64,000 nt of DNA from Rs1 sp038900335 (GCA_038900335.1 JBBMRB010000005.1:62001-126000); one strand, 5' to 3'. Shown: positions 25,005 to 33,555, numbered from the stretch's first letter. A program made the numbers and translations. The notes: generated by a model from the sequence alone, not told the origin.

Positions 25005-26230
25005 TGAGAAGAGTAGTGGTGACGGGTATTGCTGGTTTTTCACCTATTGGTAATGATTGGCCTAGTATATATAAGAACTTAAAAGCGATGAAAACAGGTA
25101 TCGTTCGAATTGATGATTGGGATAAGTACGAGGGGCTAAATACCCGTTTAGGTGCACCGGTTGATTTTGAAGTGCCTAGCCATTATAAGCGTAAACAATT
25201 GCGTAGTATGGGGCGAGTAGCCCAATTAGCGGTTAGCAGTGCTGAGCGTGCGTTACAAGATGCCAATTTATTAGAAAATAGTGTGTTACAAACTGGTAAT
25301 GTAGGTGTATCCTTTGGCTCCTCGGCAGGGGATACCAAAGCCATTGCTGATTTTGGCAACATGCTCCTTAATTTGTCATCAGATGGATTAAACGCTAATT
25401 CTTATATTAAGATGATGGCACACACATCCCCGGTAAACATAGGTGTTCACTTTGGCCTCAAAGGGCGAGTAATAACGACATCTAGTGCCTGTACCTCTGC
25501 GAGCCAAGGTATTGGTTATGGCTATGAGGCCATCAAGTTCGCCAAGCAAGACATTATGCTAGCCGGTGGCTGTGAGAGCTTATGTGCTACTCAAGCTGCG
25601 GTGTTTGATACACTATTTGCAACGAGTACGAATAATGATCAACCTGATCAATCGCCAAGGCCCTTTGATAAAAACAGAGATGGTTTAGTGATTGGTGAAG
25701 GCGCTTGTACTTTAATTTTAGAAGAGCTAGAACACGCGACAGCAAGAGGCGCTAAAATATATGCTGAATTGGTTGGCTTCGCCACTAATTCAGATGGCTG
25801 CCATGTTACCCAGCCTTCTAAAATAACAATGGAAAGTGTGATAAGATCTGCACTTAAAGACGCCAACCTCAGTGCTGGTGACATTGGTTATATAAGTGCC
25901 CATGGCACTGCAACGGATCGAGGGGATATTGCCGAGTCTGCAGCAACTGCAGCTGTTTTTGGTAATAAAACCCCAATTAGCTCGCTGAAAAGTTTTACCG
26001 GACATACATTGGGCGCCTGTGGTGCGCTAGAGGCTTGGACTGCTATTGAAATGATGAACAATAGCTGGTTTCACGCCAGTGCCAACTTAGTAGAAATAGA
26101 TCCTGATTGTGCTGATTTAGATTATATAACCAAGCACGGTCGCGATAAAGTAGTAGAATACGTCATGAGTAATAATTTCGCGTTTGGCGGTATTAATACA
26201 TCACTTATATTTAAAAAATGGCAGTGCTGA
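25004..26230 (+). CDS. apeR: Beta-ketoacyl synthase (FabF-like, last gene of the operon)
   Basis: This 408-residue FabF-type ketosynthase has C163 in SSACTSASQG and the histidine motifs SAHGTATDRGD and KSFTGHTLGACG, so it is complete and presumably active. Aryl polyene clusters usually have two active ketosynthases, one often assigned to the first condensation on the aromatic starter. It begins with a TAATG overlap with apeQ and closes the operon. A terminator hairpin begins in its last codons (26222-26254), which makes it the natural end of the transcript. Confidence 0.92.
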   Translation: MRRVVVTGIAGFSPIGNDWPSIYKNLKAMKTGIVRIDDWDKYEGLNTRLGAPVDFEVPSHYKRKQLRSMGRVAQLAVSSAERALQDANLLENSVLQTGNVGVSFGSSAGDTKAIADFGNMLLNLSSDGLNANSYIKMMAHTSPVNIGVHFGLKGRVITTSSACTSASQGIGYGYEAIKFAKQDIMLAGGCESLCATQAAVFDTLFATSTNNDQPDQSPRPFDKNRDGLVIGEGACTLILEELEHATARGAKIYAELVGFATNSDGCHVTQPSKITMESVIRSALKDANLSAGDIGYISAHGTATDRGDIAESAATAAVFGNKTPISSLKSFTGHTLGACGALEAWTAIEMMNNSWFHASANLVEIDPDCADLDYITKHGRDKVVEYVMSNNFAFGGINTSLIFKKWQC

Positions 26231-26254
26231 AATAAATTTAGTACTGTTTTTTTT
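26222..26254 (+). terminator. Rho-independent terminator of the aryl polyene operon
   Basis: The arm CAGTGCTGAAAT starts at 26222, inside the last codons of apeR, and pairs with ATTTAGTACTG, giving 11 pairs with one wobble and one bulge. Eight T residues follow at 26247-26254. The stem therefore contains the stop codon, and the transcript should end almost at once after translation. The next gene (DUF3581) has only 60 bases for its own promoter. Confidence 0.75.
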
Positions 26255-26265
26255 GACGAGAAACA

Positions 26266-26282
26266 ATGCGTTTGAAACGCAT
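26266..26282. repeat. 17-bp palindrome ATGCGTTT-G-AAACGCAT
   Basis: Perfect 8-bp arms around a single G lie between the aryl polyene terminator and the DUF3581 start at 26315. There is no T-run, so it looks more like a protein-binding site than a terminator. It lies where a promoter for the DUF3581 gene would have to be. Confidence 0.45.
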
Positions 26283-26314
26283 ATCGAACACAATAGGAAC
26301 GAACAAGACACAAT

Positions 26315-27040
26315 ATGAAATTATCTGATTATTACCACACTACTGATAACGGTAGTTTTAGCTTTACTCGCGAAAATGGCAGCCAGTTTGCAAAATGTAT
26401 CGCTGGCGATTTTAACCCATTACATGATGTCCAAGCTAAGAAGTTTTGTATACCTGGTGATTTGTTGTTCGCCTTGTCGCTAGCAAAACTTGGGGTTAGC
26501 AAAAACATGCAATTTAGTTTTAAAGGCATGATTGCACAAGATGTTTTACTCAACTTTGAATGCACAGACGAAGAAAATATAGCAGTGGTTGATCAAGATA
26601 AAAAAGAGTATTTATCGATTAACTGTAGTGGTGAAAAAAGCTCAGATATTGCGTTAGCAACCAGTCTTGCTAAAAGCTATGTAGAGTTTTCTGGTTTGAC
26701 GTTCCCACATATTTTAGTACCTTTGATGGCGAAAAAAAATGCCATGATTAATCCAGCCAGGCCACTCGTTATCTATCAGAGTATGTCGATTAACCTCAAT
26801 ACTCTAGATTTTACTGATAGCACTTTAGAGATAGAAGACGTCCGCCTTGATGTTGAAGGAAAGCGCGGTAGTGCGTGTTTAAAATTTAACTTTAGGGATG
26901 ATCAGCAAAGAATTGTTGGTAAGGGTGAGAAAATCATGACACTCAGTGGTTTGCGTGAATTTAATGAAGAGACCATGCAGCAGTTAGTTATTGAGTATGA
27001 TCAGCGTAAACAAGCGCTAAAAAAGAATTTTTTCCTATAG
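26315..27040 (+). CDS. DUF3581 family protein with MaoC-like hotdog motif
   Basis: This 241-residue cytoplasmic protein belongs to the DUF3581 family. Near the N-terminus it has AGDFNPLHD, close to the hydratase motif GDFNPIH of MaoC and FAS dehydratase hotdog enzymes, and the second half could form a second hotdog. The function is unknown, though an acyl-thioester ligand is plausible. It lies 84 bases after the pigment operon, beyond a terminator, so it is probably transcribed separately. Placement next to a polyketide cluster may be chance. Confidence 0.75.
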   Translation: MKLSDYYHTTDNGSFSFTRENGSQFAKCIAGDFNPLHDVQAKKFCIPGDLLFALSLAKLGVSKNMQFSFKGMIAQDVLLNFECTDEENIAVVDQDKKEYLSINCSGEKSSDIALATSLAKSYVEFSGLTFPHILVPLMAKKNAMINPARPLVIYQSMSINLNTLDFTDSTLEIEDVRLDVEGKRGSACLKFNFRDDQQRIVGKGEKIMTLSGLREFNEETMQQLVIEYDQRKQALKKNFFL

Positions 27041-27062
27041 GCACCAGTGCTAATAGGGAAAA
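27030..27062. repeat. Stem-loop at the end of the DUF3581 gene
   Basis: CCTAT and ATAGG flank an inner GCAC-CA-GTGC hairpin, with T-rich sequence to the left and A-rich to the right. It could terminate transcription from either side. The T-run is better for leftward transcription, and on the plus strand no run of T follows the stem. Confidence 0.45.
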
Positions 27063-27103
27063 GCAATGAGACATATAGCAGTACAGTACGCTCGAGTTAA
27101 ATA

Positions 27104-27610
27104 GTACGCTTTATCTCTATTTTCTCAGTAGTTGGCTCTTTACTAGTTTTGGTGCTCTGCTTAAAGTTGCAAACCAAATAAAAAAACTATGGGCGTGGCG
27201 ATAGTTGATATTGATGACTTCAAAAAATCAACGATCAGTACGTGCATGCTGTAGGTGATGAGGTGTTAAAGCCTTCGAAAGGGCCATACAACAAAGTTTA
27301 AGAGACAGTGATCTAGCCGCATTGGTGGTGAAAAATTTGCTGATTGTCTATTTTATGTAGGTTTAGCGAGTAGTATTTATGTGCTTGCTGACAACCGTCA
27401 AAATTCTGAGTAGATCATGTGTACTATTTTAAGCAGTGCATGGCTATTGGTATCAGGGTTGCTAAATGGGGTTGCCAAATAGGGTTGCCAAATGTGATGT
27501 GTAGCACCCTATCGATCAAGATAAGCTTTTAGGTCACAGTGATGACGCCTTTTACATTGCCAAGGTTCAGCTAAAAACTGTATTGTTGAAGAGCATAGCA
27601 ATCAGCTAAT
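27104..27610 (+). pseudogene. Decayed diguanylate cyclase (GGDEF) gene
   Basis: Remnants appear in shifting frames. A membrane-helix-like stretch starts at 27104. It is followed by GVAIVDIDDFKK (from 27192), then after a one-base shift NDQYVHAVGDEVLK, RIGGEKF in place of RxGGDEF (about 27317-27337), a degraded MAIGIRVA and finally DDAFYIAK (about 27543-27566). These follow the order of a GGDEF domain, but stops and frameshifts interrupt all frames. A 13-bp unit is repeated three times at 27455-27493, and its length is not a multiple of three, so it breaks the frame. This is a clear relic of a c-di-GMP synthase that no longer encodes a working enzyme. Confidence 0.8.
27455..27493. repeat. Three tandem 13-bp repeats inside the GGDEF pseudogene
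   Basis: AGGGTTGCTAAAT (27455-27467), GGGGTTGCCAAAT (27468-27480) and AGGGTTGCCAAAT (27481-27493) follow each other without gaps. They lie in the region that once encoded the conserved IGVA strand of the GGDEF domain. Slippage-type duplication is the simplest origin. Confidence 0.75.
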
Positions 27611-27642
27611 GACTGCAAATTAAGCCTAACTCATATTCAAAG

Positions 27643-28233
27643 CTAAGCTTTAACCTGTTGTTTTTTGTTAAAGTGAGCAATAAACGCGCCCATTAGAATC
27701 AATGAATAGCCTAATGATTCTAAACCTTCTTGAACTAACGTTTTGGTATGGTCCGCATCTTCCATAATTAAGCCCCACAAGCTGCGAGTACCAAAGAGAC
27801 GGCTAAATACAATGGTAATAAGCAAGCCAATGATAGCGTAGGTAAAGGCTTTGCTGTTTTGATAACTTATTAATGGTTTGATAATAGTGTCGTTGTGTTT
27901 ATATGCAAAATAAATGGTGGCACAAAAAATGATGAATACCGGTACTTTCCATAAACCGTGATAAATAAAATCTAGATAATAATCAGCTTCACGAACAAAT
28001 ATCATGGTAAATAAGCCGCTAATTAGCACAAATAAGCCCGCTGACTCGGGCTCTTTTTTTATCTTCGCAAGAAATAATACGATAGTGAGTAATATCACTG
28101 CGGATTGAGTAAATTCAGTCACAGATACTTCAGGGATACGATTCCCGAGTATGGCGACATCAATATAAATTGAGAGGACAACTAATACCATTGTTGATAA
28201 TAGTGCAAAAAATTCTAAAAATAAGTACTTCAT
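27643..28233 (-). CDS. Integral membrane protein of unknown function
   Basis: This 196-residue protein has about six hydrophobic helices (roughly residues 5-27, 40-58, 65-80, 95-110, 130-148 and 165-185) and short charged loops, including READYYLDFIYHGLWK and EDADHTKTLVQEGLESLG. The acidic and tyrosine residues in the loops look conserved in style, but I do not recognise the family. Transcription runs toward the pseudogene. It has no neighbour in an operon and no detectable enzyme motif. Confidence 0.7.
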   Translation of the reverse strand: MKYLFLEFFALLSTMVLVVLSIYIDVAILGNRIPEVSVTEFTQSAVILLTIVLFLAKIKKEPESAGLFVLISGLFTMIFVREADYYLDFIYHGLWKVPVFIIFCATIYFAYKHNDTIIKPLISYQNSKAFTYAIIGLLITIVFSRLFGTRSLWGLIMEDADHTKTLVQEGLESLGYSLILMGAFIAHFNKKQQVKA

Positions 28234-28477
28234 TGTTAAGCTCTGCGTAATGCCACTATTAAGCGTTGACTTGCTATTTTAGCACGCTATTAGTGTCTCT
28301 GACATAAGCTTGTACCAAGAAAGTAACACAAATAACATTTTTGGTAGCCGCTTTGGTGACGAACAGTCGCTATCAGCAATCATTGTAAGTTAATTGCTAT
28401 AGATGTTGGATTTGTTGTTTGTGCCATGTAGCTATAGCCGTATAATTAGGTTTTAAATTTTTAGAGTAGTGTGATTC

Positions 28478-28960
28478 ATGATTTATTTTGCAATTTTTAC
28501 TGGCTGTTTAATGGTGATTGGCTTGTCTGTTTATATTTTTAGTCATTTAAACAATGTTAAGCGAGAAAAAGCAAAGCAGCAATTGCTTATTGAGCAGCAT
28601 TTGCAAGAGCACACTGAGCGCCAACAATATATTACCGACAGTATTGATATTATCATCAAAGCGCTGGACTCAGAGCAAGTCGGTATTATAGAGGCGTGTA
28701 TTCGTTTAAAAGTGCTGGTGGACCAGCTTAAGCCCATGTTTGCAGAAAATAGCTTAGCTAGCATTGAACAGGTGTTTGCAAAAACCCAACACATCCCGAA
28801 ACTAAAAGAGTGGAAAGCGCTAGATAAGCAGCAGCGTAAAGAGTTTACTCAAGAAATGGATGCTATTGAGGCTCAGTACAGCGAACAAGTTAAATTAGAT
28901 GCTCAAAAATTAAGTGAATTAATGGCCGCTAGAAAAACGCTCGCAAGTGAGCAAGAATAA
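28478..28960 (+). CDS. DUF2489 family membrane-anchored protein
   Basis: This 160-residue protein has one N-terminal membrane helix (about 2-22) followed by a long charged coiled-coil cytoplasmic domain with EACIRLKVLVDQLKP, typical of DUF2489. The function is unknown. Its stop codon overlaps the start of the next gene as TAATG, so the two are co-translated and probably act together. Confidence 0.75.
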   Translation: MIYFAIFTGCLMVIGLSVYIFSHLNNVKREKAKQQLLIEQHLQEHTERQQYITDSIDIIIKALDSEQVGIIEACIRLKVLVDQLKPMFAENSLASIEQVFAKTQHIPKLKEWKALDKQQRKEFTQEMDAIEAQYSEQVKLDAQKLSELMAARKTLASEQE

Positions 28961-29337
28961 TGGCTGAATTTGGTATTATGTTTGCAGTTACTTGCCTGAT
29001 ATTGTGTGGCCTTGCCTGCGCGCTCTATTTTGGCCGTGCGCCAGTCTATCAAATCAGTAGAGAGGAGGCGTTAGACATTATGAATAGCCTTATTGACGGT
29101 AGCTTAGCTGAAATGAAATGGTTGGTCTTTATCGGTCATGCGATACCTATGGATCCTGAGTTAAATATCATTCGTCTGCAGTGTAACGAGATTGAGTCAG
29201 CTGCAGAAAAAGGTCTGGAAATTGGTTATGCAGCTAGTCCTAAAAGGTATAACAAAGAAGGTTTGGCACAAATTGAGTTAGTGATTACTAATTTACAAAA
29301 GCTTATTGCAGATACGCCCATCGTTAAAGAGTTCTAA
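28960..29337 (+). CDS. Small membrane-anchored protein coupled to the DUF2489 gene
   Basis: This 125-residue protein has one hydrophobic segment (about 6-24) and a soluble part of mixed helices (SREEALDIMNSLIDGSLAEM, then PMDPELNIIRLQCNEIESA). I do not recognise the family. Its one-base overlap with the DUF2489 gene suggests a functional pair. It ends just before the convergent histidine kinase gene. Confidence 0.7.
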   Translation: MAEFGIMFAVTCLILCGLACALYFGRAPVYQISREEALDIMNSLIDGSLAEMKWLVFIGHAIPMDPELNIIRLQCNEIESAAEKGLEIGYAASPKRYNKEGLAQIELVITNLQKLIADTPIVKEF

Positions 29338-29351
29338 GTTATCGGTATTCT

Positions 29352-32048
29352 TTAAGCTTCTTCATCACAGGTGATGATAGTGCGCTGTAATCGGTGTAAA
29401 TATAACCAAGTTGTTCTTAAGTTTTCATCTTTTAGTGCCTCTTGTAATGCTATCGTAGTTATTTCAATATCTGGCAGCTCATAGAGCCCAGCGAGTCCAA
29501 TTAGTTGGTGTGCATAGTTGCGCATATCCTCGTAGTCTACCTTTATAAAGCCTTGTTTAATCAAACTGCAAAGCCTAAATAGTTCGTCTTTTAGGATACT
29601 GACATCCAAGTCGTAATCGCTGATATTAGTCCCTGAATCACTGTGCTCAGGCTGGTCTATCTCTGGTTTTACTTGAGATGTTAACAATGAGCGGGTGTTA
29701 GTGTCGCTACTGTCTGCTTCGTGCTCGGCTTCTTTAGCGTGTACTAATCTTAGAATTTGCGTAATAAGCTCAACATCGTTAATTGGTTTTAAGACAATAC
29801 AGTTACTACCGGCGAGTGTCACTTTATGGTGATCTTGCTCTATAATATTTGCGGTTAGTGAAATAATTGGAATATCACTTTTTTGGCGAATAATGCGGGT
29901 TGCTTCAAAACCATCCATGACTGGCATATGGATATCTAAAATGACTAGATCCGGCTGGTGCTGATCTATAAGTTCTATTGCTTCTTTGCCATTAGAGGCA
30001 ATGAAGGGCTGTATTTTGTGCTTCTCTAATATTTTAGCAATTAAAATTTGATTAAAAGCATTGTCCTCTGCAACCACTACTTTGATGGCTTTCTTTGTGC
30101 TGTAATCGCTAGGTGTTAAGTAGGGCGCAAGGTGTGAGTGTGTCGCCAGTATCATTGTTTCTGGGCGTATTGGTTTATTGATAATAGATACACACTTCGC
30201 TAGTTTAGGCAGTGTATAGGCATTAGGTAAAGCAAATATGACAGCGCTGTTATTTTCAGTAATCAGAGGGATAATTTTTTTTACCAATGCATTTTCTTCA
30301 TCATCAGCGCCAACTCCAATGATTATGTGCTGATATAAAGCAATATTGTCGATTAGCTCTTCAATTGATGAGATTGAACGGTAATTTTTGTGCTGGCGCT
30401 TGAGTATTAAAGTGATGGCACGTCGAGTATGAGCAAATTTATCGTAAACTAGTATGGTTTCATTATTATTTAATGGCTCGTTAGGAATAGCTACTTGCGA
30501 AGAAATTAGCGTGGGGATTTGTAATGTCACATTGGTGCCTTTCCCCTCTTTTGAATAGATATCTAGCTTACCTCCCATTAGTTTGATTAAGGTCTGCGTA
30601 ATTACGAGGCCTAAACCTGATCCACCAAAGCGACGGGTGATTGAAGTATCTGCTTGAACAAAGGCTTGGAACAGTATTTTTAGTTGATCTTCTGATATAC
30701 CAATACCAGTATCGGTGACACTGATCATGATATTAGAGTATTGACTGCTAACAGTTTTGATTTCTATGGTGACAGCGACAGAGCCTGTGTCTGTAAATTT
30801 AATCGCGTTGGAAACAAGATTGGAAATGATTTGTTTAAAGCGCGTCGGGTCACCTTTGATAATATACGAGCATTCATTTTTATTGAGTAGCGACAGCTCT
30901 ACTCCTTTAGAGTGAGCCATTGGCGATTGCATCTCTAAAATATCTAGAATAGCGGTTTCAGGGTCGAAATCCAGTTGCTCTAAAGAGATGGCATTGTTCT
31001 GTAATTTTGAGTAATCCAAAATATTATCAATTAAAGATAACAGCAATTGCGAGGTATGATTGATGATACGAATAGGCTCAATTTGATCCGTGGTACGCTT
31101 GGTGTCGTGTAAGATTTTGGCAAAACCTAACACCGAGGTTAATGGCGTCCTTAATTCATGGCTCATGCGTGCTAGAAATTGATCTTTTGCCTGATTGGCT
31201 GCGACTTCTTTTTGCTTAGCGATTCGCAGTTCATCATTTTGTTGCTCTAAGTGATACATTGCTGATTGCAAGCGTCTAGTTGCACTGGCAACACGCGTTT
31301 TCATTTGTGTGGTCGAGTCTTGAATTGTCACCGCCATTTTATTAATACCCACGGCCAGCTTTCTGAGGTTACCTGCATTGTTCTCTTGCACTCGTGTCGC
31401 AAAATTACCTTTTTGGAAGGCTTCTACCACAGCGATGATATCTAATAGTGGGGTGATGATTTTTTTGGCAATGCTGCGGGCAAAAATATATGCCATAGCC
31501 AAAATAAATAAAATCAAACCAATAATGCTAAAAATTATTTGTTGATTGTGCTGTGAATGAGTTTGTTCTTTAATAATAACGACAACCCAGCCAATAATTT
31601 CTTTTGGTACCTGGATATTAATATCTTGTTTAAAAAGCGCAGATGTTTTGTTGCTTTTTGATATGTTTCTAACAAAATAGCATTGATGATTATGACAATA
31701 AGGAGTGCTCGCAGTTGGCTGAATATCAATGGGGAACCTAAAGCTGCGATGAATAATGTTGTATTGATTATCGAGGAAAATAACGTCTTTAATCGAATCT
31801 ATACTCAGAGTCGAAATACTCAGCTTATTTAATTGGGCAATACTTTTTTGCTCGATAGCCTCTTGTGAACTTTGCGCTACTATACTTGAAACTGTTAAAC
31901 CAAGTTTAAATGACGCGGCTTTAGAGTCATTACTGTGCTCATGAAGATAAAAATGTGTCAGTACAATAGACAAAATAAAGATAGGTGTCAGTGTCAGTAG
32001 TAGAATTTGGTGGTACAGACTAATCTTTGGTTTTTGCGATTGTTTCAA
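29352..32048 (-). CDS. Hybrid sensor histidine kinase (BarA/GacS-like layout)
   Basis: This 898-residue inner-membrane kinase has helices at about 14-35 and 170-190 that flank a periplasmic sensor containing a CHNHQC cysteine pair. HAMP (190-245), a coiled coil and HisKA follow, with the phosphorylated H297 in ARMSHELRTP. The HATPase domain has NLVSNAIKF, DTGIGI and GGSGLGL. Next comes a degenerate receiver (from about 520, VYDKFAHTRR in place of the acidic pocket) and an intact receiver with LVILDIHMPVMDGFEA. The last part has an HPt-like helix, NYAHQLIGLAG. The layout resembles BarA/GacS, which control the CsrA system, but the signal and partner are not visible here. Confidence 0.88.
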   Translation of the reverse strand: MKQSQKPKISLYHQILLLTLTPIFILSIVLTHFYLHEHSNDSKAASFKLGLTVSSIVAQSSQEAIEQKSIAQLNKLSISTLSIDSIKDVIFLDNQYNIIHRSFRFPIDIQPTASTPYCHNHQCYFVRNISKSNKTSALFKQDINIQVPKEIIGWVVVIIKEQTHSQHNQQIIFSIIGLILFILAMAYIFARSIAKKIITPLLDIIAVVEAFQKGNFATRVQENNAGNLRKLAVGINKMAVTIQDSTTQMKTRVASATRRLQSAMYHLEQQNDELRIAKQKEVAANQAKDQFLARMSHELRTPLTSVLGFAKILHDTKRTTDQIEPIRIINHTSQLLLSLIDNILDYSKLQNNAISLEQLDFDPETAILDILEMQSPMAHSKGVELSLLNKNECSYIIKGDPTRFKQIISNLVSNAIKFTDTGSVAVTIEIKTVSSQYSNIMISVTDTGIGISEDQLKILFQAFVQADTSITRRFGGSGLGLVITQTLIKLMGGKLDIYSKEGKGTNVTLQIPTLISSQVAIPNEPLNNNETILVYDKFAHTRRAITLILKRQHKNYRSISSIEELIDNIALYQHIIIGVGADDEENALVKKIIPLITENNSAVIFALPNAYTLPKLAKCVSIINKPIRPETMILATHSHLAPYLTPSDYSTKKAIKVVVAEDNAFNQILIAKILEKHKIQPFIASNGKEAIELIDQHQPDLVILDIHMPVMDGFEATRIIRQKSDIPIISLTANIIEQDHHKVTLAGSNCIVLKPINDVELITQILRLVHAKEAEHEADSSDTNTRSLLTSQVKPEIDQPEHSDSGTNISDYDLDVSILKDELFRLCSLIKQGFIKVDYEDMRNYAHQLIGLAGLYELPDIEITTIALQEALKDENLRTTWLYLHRLQRTIITCDEEA

Positions 32049-32357
32049 CCTATCTACTCCCTGATAATTATAGAATTATTCTTTGTTGTGATATCTATAG
32101 CCAGTATGATAATGATATTTTTGGCTTTGGTGCTAGGTATTTTAATAGAATATTGGATTGAGCACTAATATGTAGTGTTATCAGCATCGCAAAGTACATT
32201 GTAAAACTTATGAAAGGCAGGATTGGTTGTGCACTTAAGTGGGTATCTGAGTATGAAAGCAAGACTTATTGGGCTAACAAAGAGTGGTTTAAGGAAAAAG
32301 TTAAATAAAGGGCAGTGAGATAATCACTACCCAAGCTAGTGAGCGGTTATTTTGTTG
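32049..32357. other. Intergenic region between the fds operon end and the kinase gene
   Basis: This 309-base gap is AT-rich. It contains the terminator of the minus-strand formate dehydrogenase operon at its right end and the promoter region of the kinase at its left end. A 32-codon plus-strand frame (32210-32308) lacks an RBS and runs into the terminator. I do not call it a gene. Confidence 0.45.
32291..32332 (-). terminator. Terminator after the formate dehydrogenase operon
   Basis: Read on the minus strand, GGGTAGTGA pairs with TCACTGCCC (9-base arms with one mismatch, loop TTATC), and TTTATTTAACTTTTT follows. It lies about 25 bases after the fdsD stop codon and in the right orientation for that operon. 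Confidence 0.65.
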
Positions 32358-32579
32358 CTATGATGAGGGTGATAGCAAGTTAATAGCTGCTTTAGCGGTA
32401 TCGCACAATTCTGAACCATCACTATCAAGGTATTGTTTAATATCCTCTTTCATGGAGCGCGCCCAAAATTTTTGCATATGAGTGCTGGTTATTTGAGCTG
32501 CTTTTTCGGCGCCAGCATATTGATTGTTTGCTACAATTTGGTTGACCATATGTATCAGTTGTTGTTGTGATGATCTCAT
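32358..32579 (-). CDS. fdsD: Formate dehydrogenase delta subunit
   Basis: This 73-residue all-helical protein contains MVNQIVANN and HMQKFWARSMKEDI, the pattern of the FdsD family. FdsD is needed for assembly of active soluble NAD-dependent formate dehydrogenase. It is the last gene of the fdsGBACD set, 15 bases after the FdhD-type gene. At 73 residues it has the usual family length. A terminator follows at 32291-32332. Confidence 0.85.
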   Translation of the reverse strand: MRSSQQQLIHMVNQIVANNQYAGAEKAAQITSTHMQKFWARSMKEDIKQYLDSDGSELCDTAKAAINLLSPSS

Positions 32580-32594
32580 AAGATTTCTCTGTAT

Positions 32595-33419
32595 TTAGTT
32601 CGTATTTGCACAGTGATAAACGTTAAATTTATCATTGCGTGCAAAGCCTATTAAATTGATATTTAGTTGTATTGCTTGTTCTATTGCCATCGATGTAGGA
32701 GCAGAGACAGCAACTAAGTTAGCGCATTGTAAAAAACTGGCTTTATGAACCATTTCATAACTAGCCCTGCTTGATATTAATGCGAAACCCTCTGTGCTCT
32801 TTATTTTTTCTTTCGCCATAGCGCCTATCAGTTTATCAAAAGCATTGTGGCGCCCGACATCTTCTCTAATCAGTATTTTTTCACCATCTAAATTACACCA
32901 GGCAGCAGCGTGGCAAGCGCCTGTTTGTTGCTGAATTGTCTGCCATGAATCAAGAGAGTGCACAGCAAATGCAATAGCTTGTGCACTTGGCATAGCAGCT
33001 GCTTTGACAGTTTTCCCTTTTCGGTTCATCGCATCTAATGAGTCAATACCACACAAGCCACAACCGGTGTTGCCAGCGATGTTACGCTTGATTTTTTTAA
33101 GGCGTTGCATTTTTTCAGCGCTAATACTCAAAGCTATTTCATAACCTTGGGTGTGTTGTTCTATTTGTAAGTCGTAAATTTGATCCGTGTTATCAATAAT
33201 TTCTTCTGTTAAGCTAAAACCAATAGCAAAATCTGTTAAATCGCAAGGCGTTGCCATCATCACTGCATGGCTAATACCGTTGTAAACTAGTGCCACAGGG
33301 ACTTCATCAACAACCTTATCTGCGATATTTTGCCACTGATTATCTCGCCACTGACGAGTGTCGAGTATGCTAAAGCCATGCTCGTTTTTTTTCGTTGTTG
33401 CTTTGCTGGCTAAGCTCAT
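32595..33419 (-). CDS. fdhD: FdhD/FdsC formate dehydrogenase accessory sulfurtransferase
   Basis: This 274-residue protein of the FdhD family passes sulfur from a cysteine desulfurase to the molybdenum cofactor, which makes formate dehydrogenase active. The reactive cysteine loop is visible in GNTGCGLCGIDSL, and the conserved REDVGRHNAFDKLIG follows. It lies between fdsA and fdsD, the position of fdsC in other bacteria. The 195-base gap on its fdsA side holds a large palindrome (33556-33591). Confidence 0.93.
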   Translation of the reverse strand: MSLASKATTKKNEHGFSILDTRQWRDNQWQNIADKVVDEVPVALVYNGISHAVMMATPCDLTDFAIGFSLTEEIIDNTDQIYDLQIEQHTQGYEIALSISAEKMQRLKKIKRNIAGNTGCGLCGIDSLDAMNRKGKTVKAAAMPSAQAIAFAVHSLDSWQTIQQQTGACHAAAWCNLDGEKILIREDVGRHNAFDKLIGAMAKEKIKSTEGFALISSRASYEMVHKASFLQCANLVAVSAPTSMAIEQAIQLNINLIGFARNDKFNVYHCANTN

Positions 33420-33555
33420 TAAGCCATTCCTTAATCTAGCGCTAAAAAATTGATTTAAACACGTCTACTAGATACATTGCCACTATCTAAACGCTGTTAA
33501 AAGCGGCTACTTATTTCATCTGTCGAATGGTTTGCAAATTTAGACATTGCCACAA

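Noticed and set aside
32210..32308. 32-codon frame before the kinase gene
   Set aside because: It has no RBS and overlaps the terminator of the opposite-strand operon.
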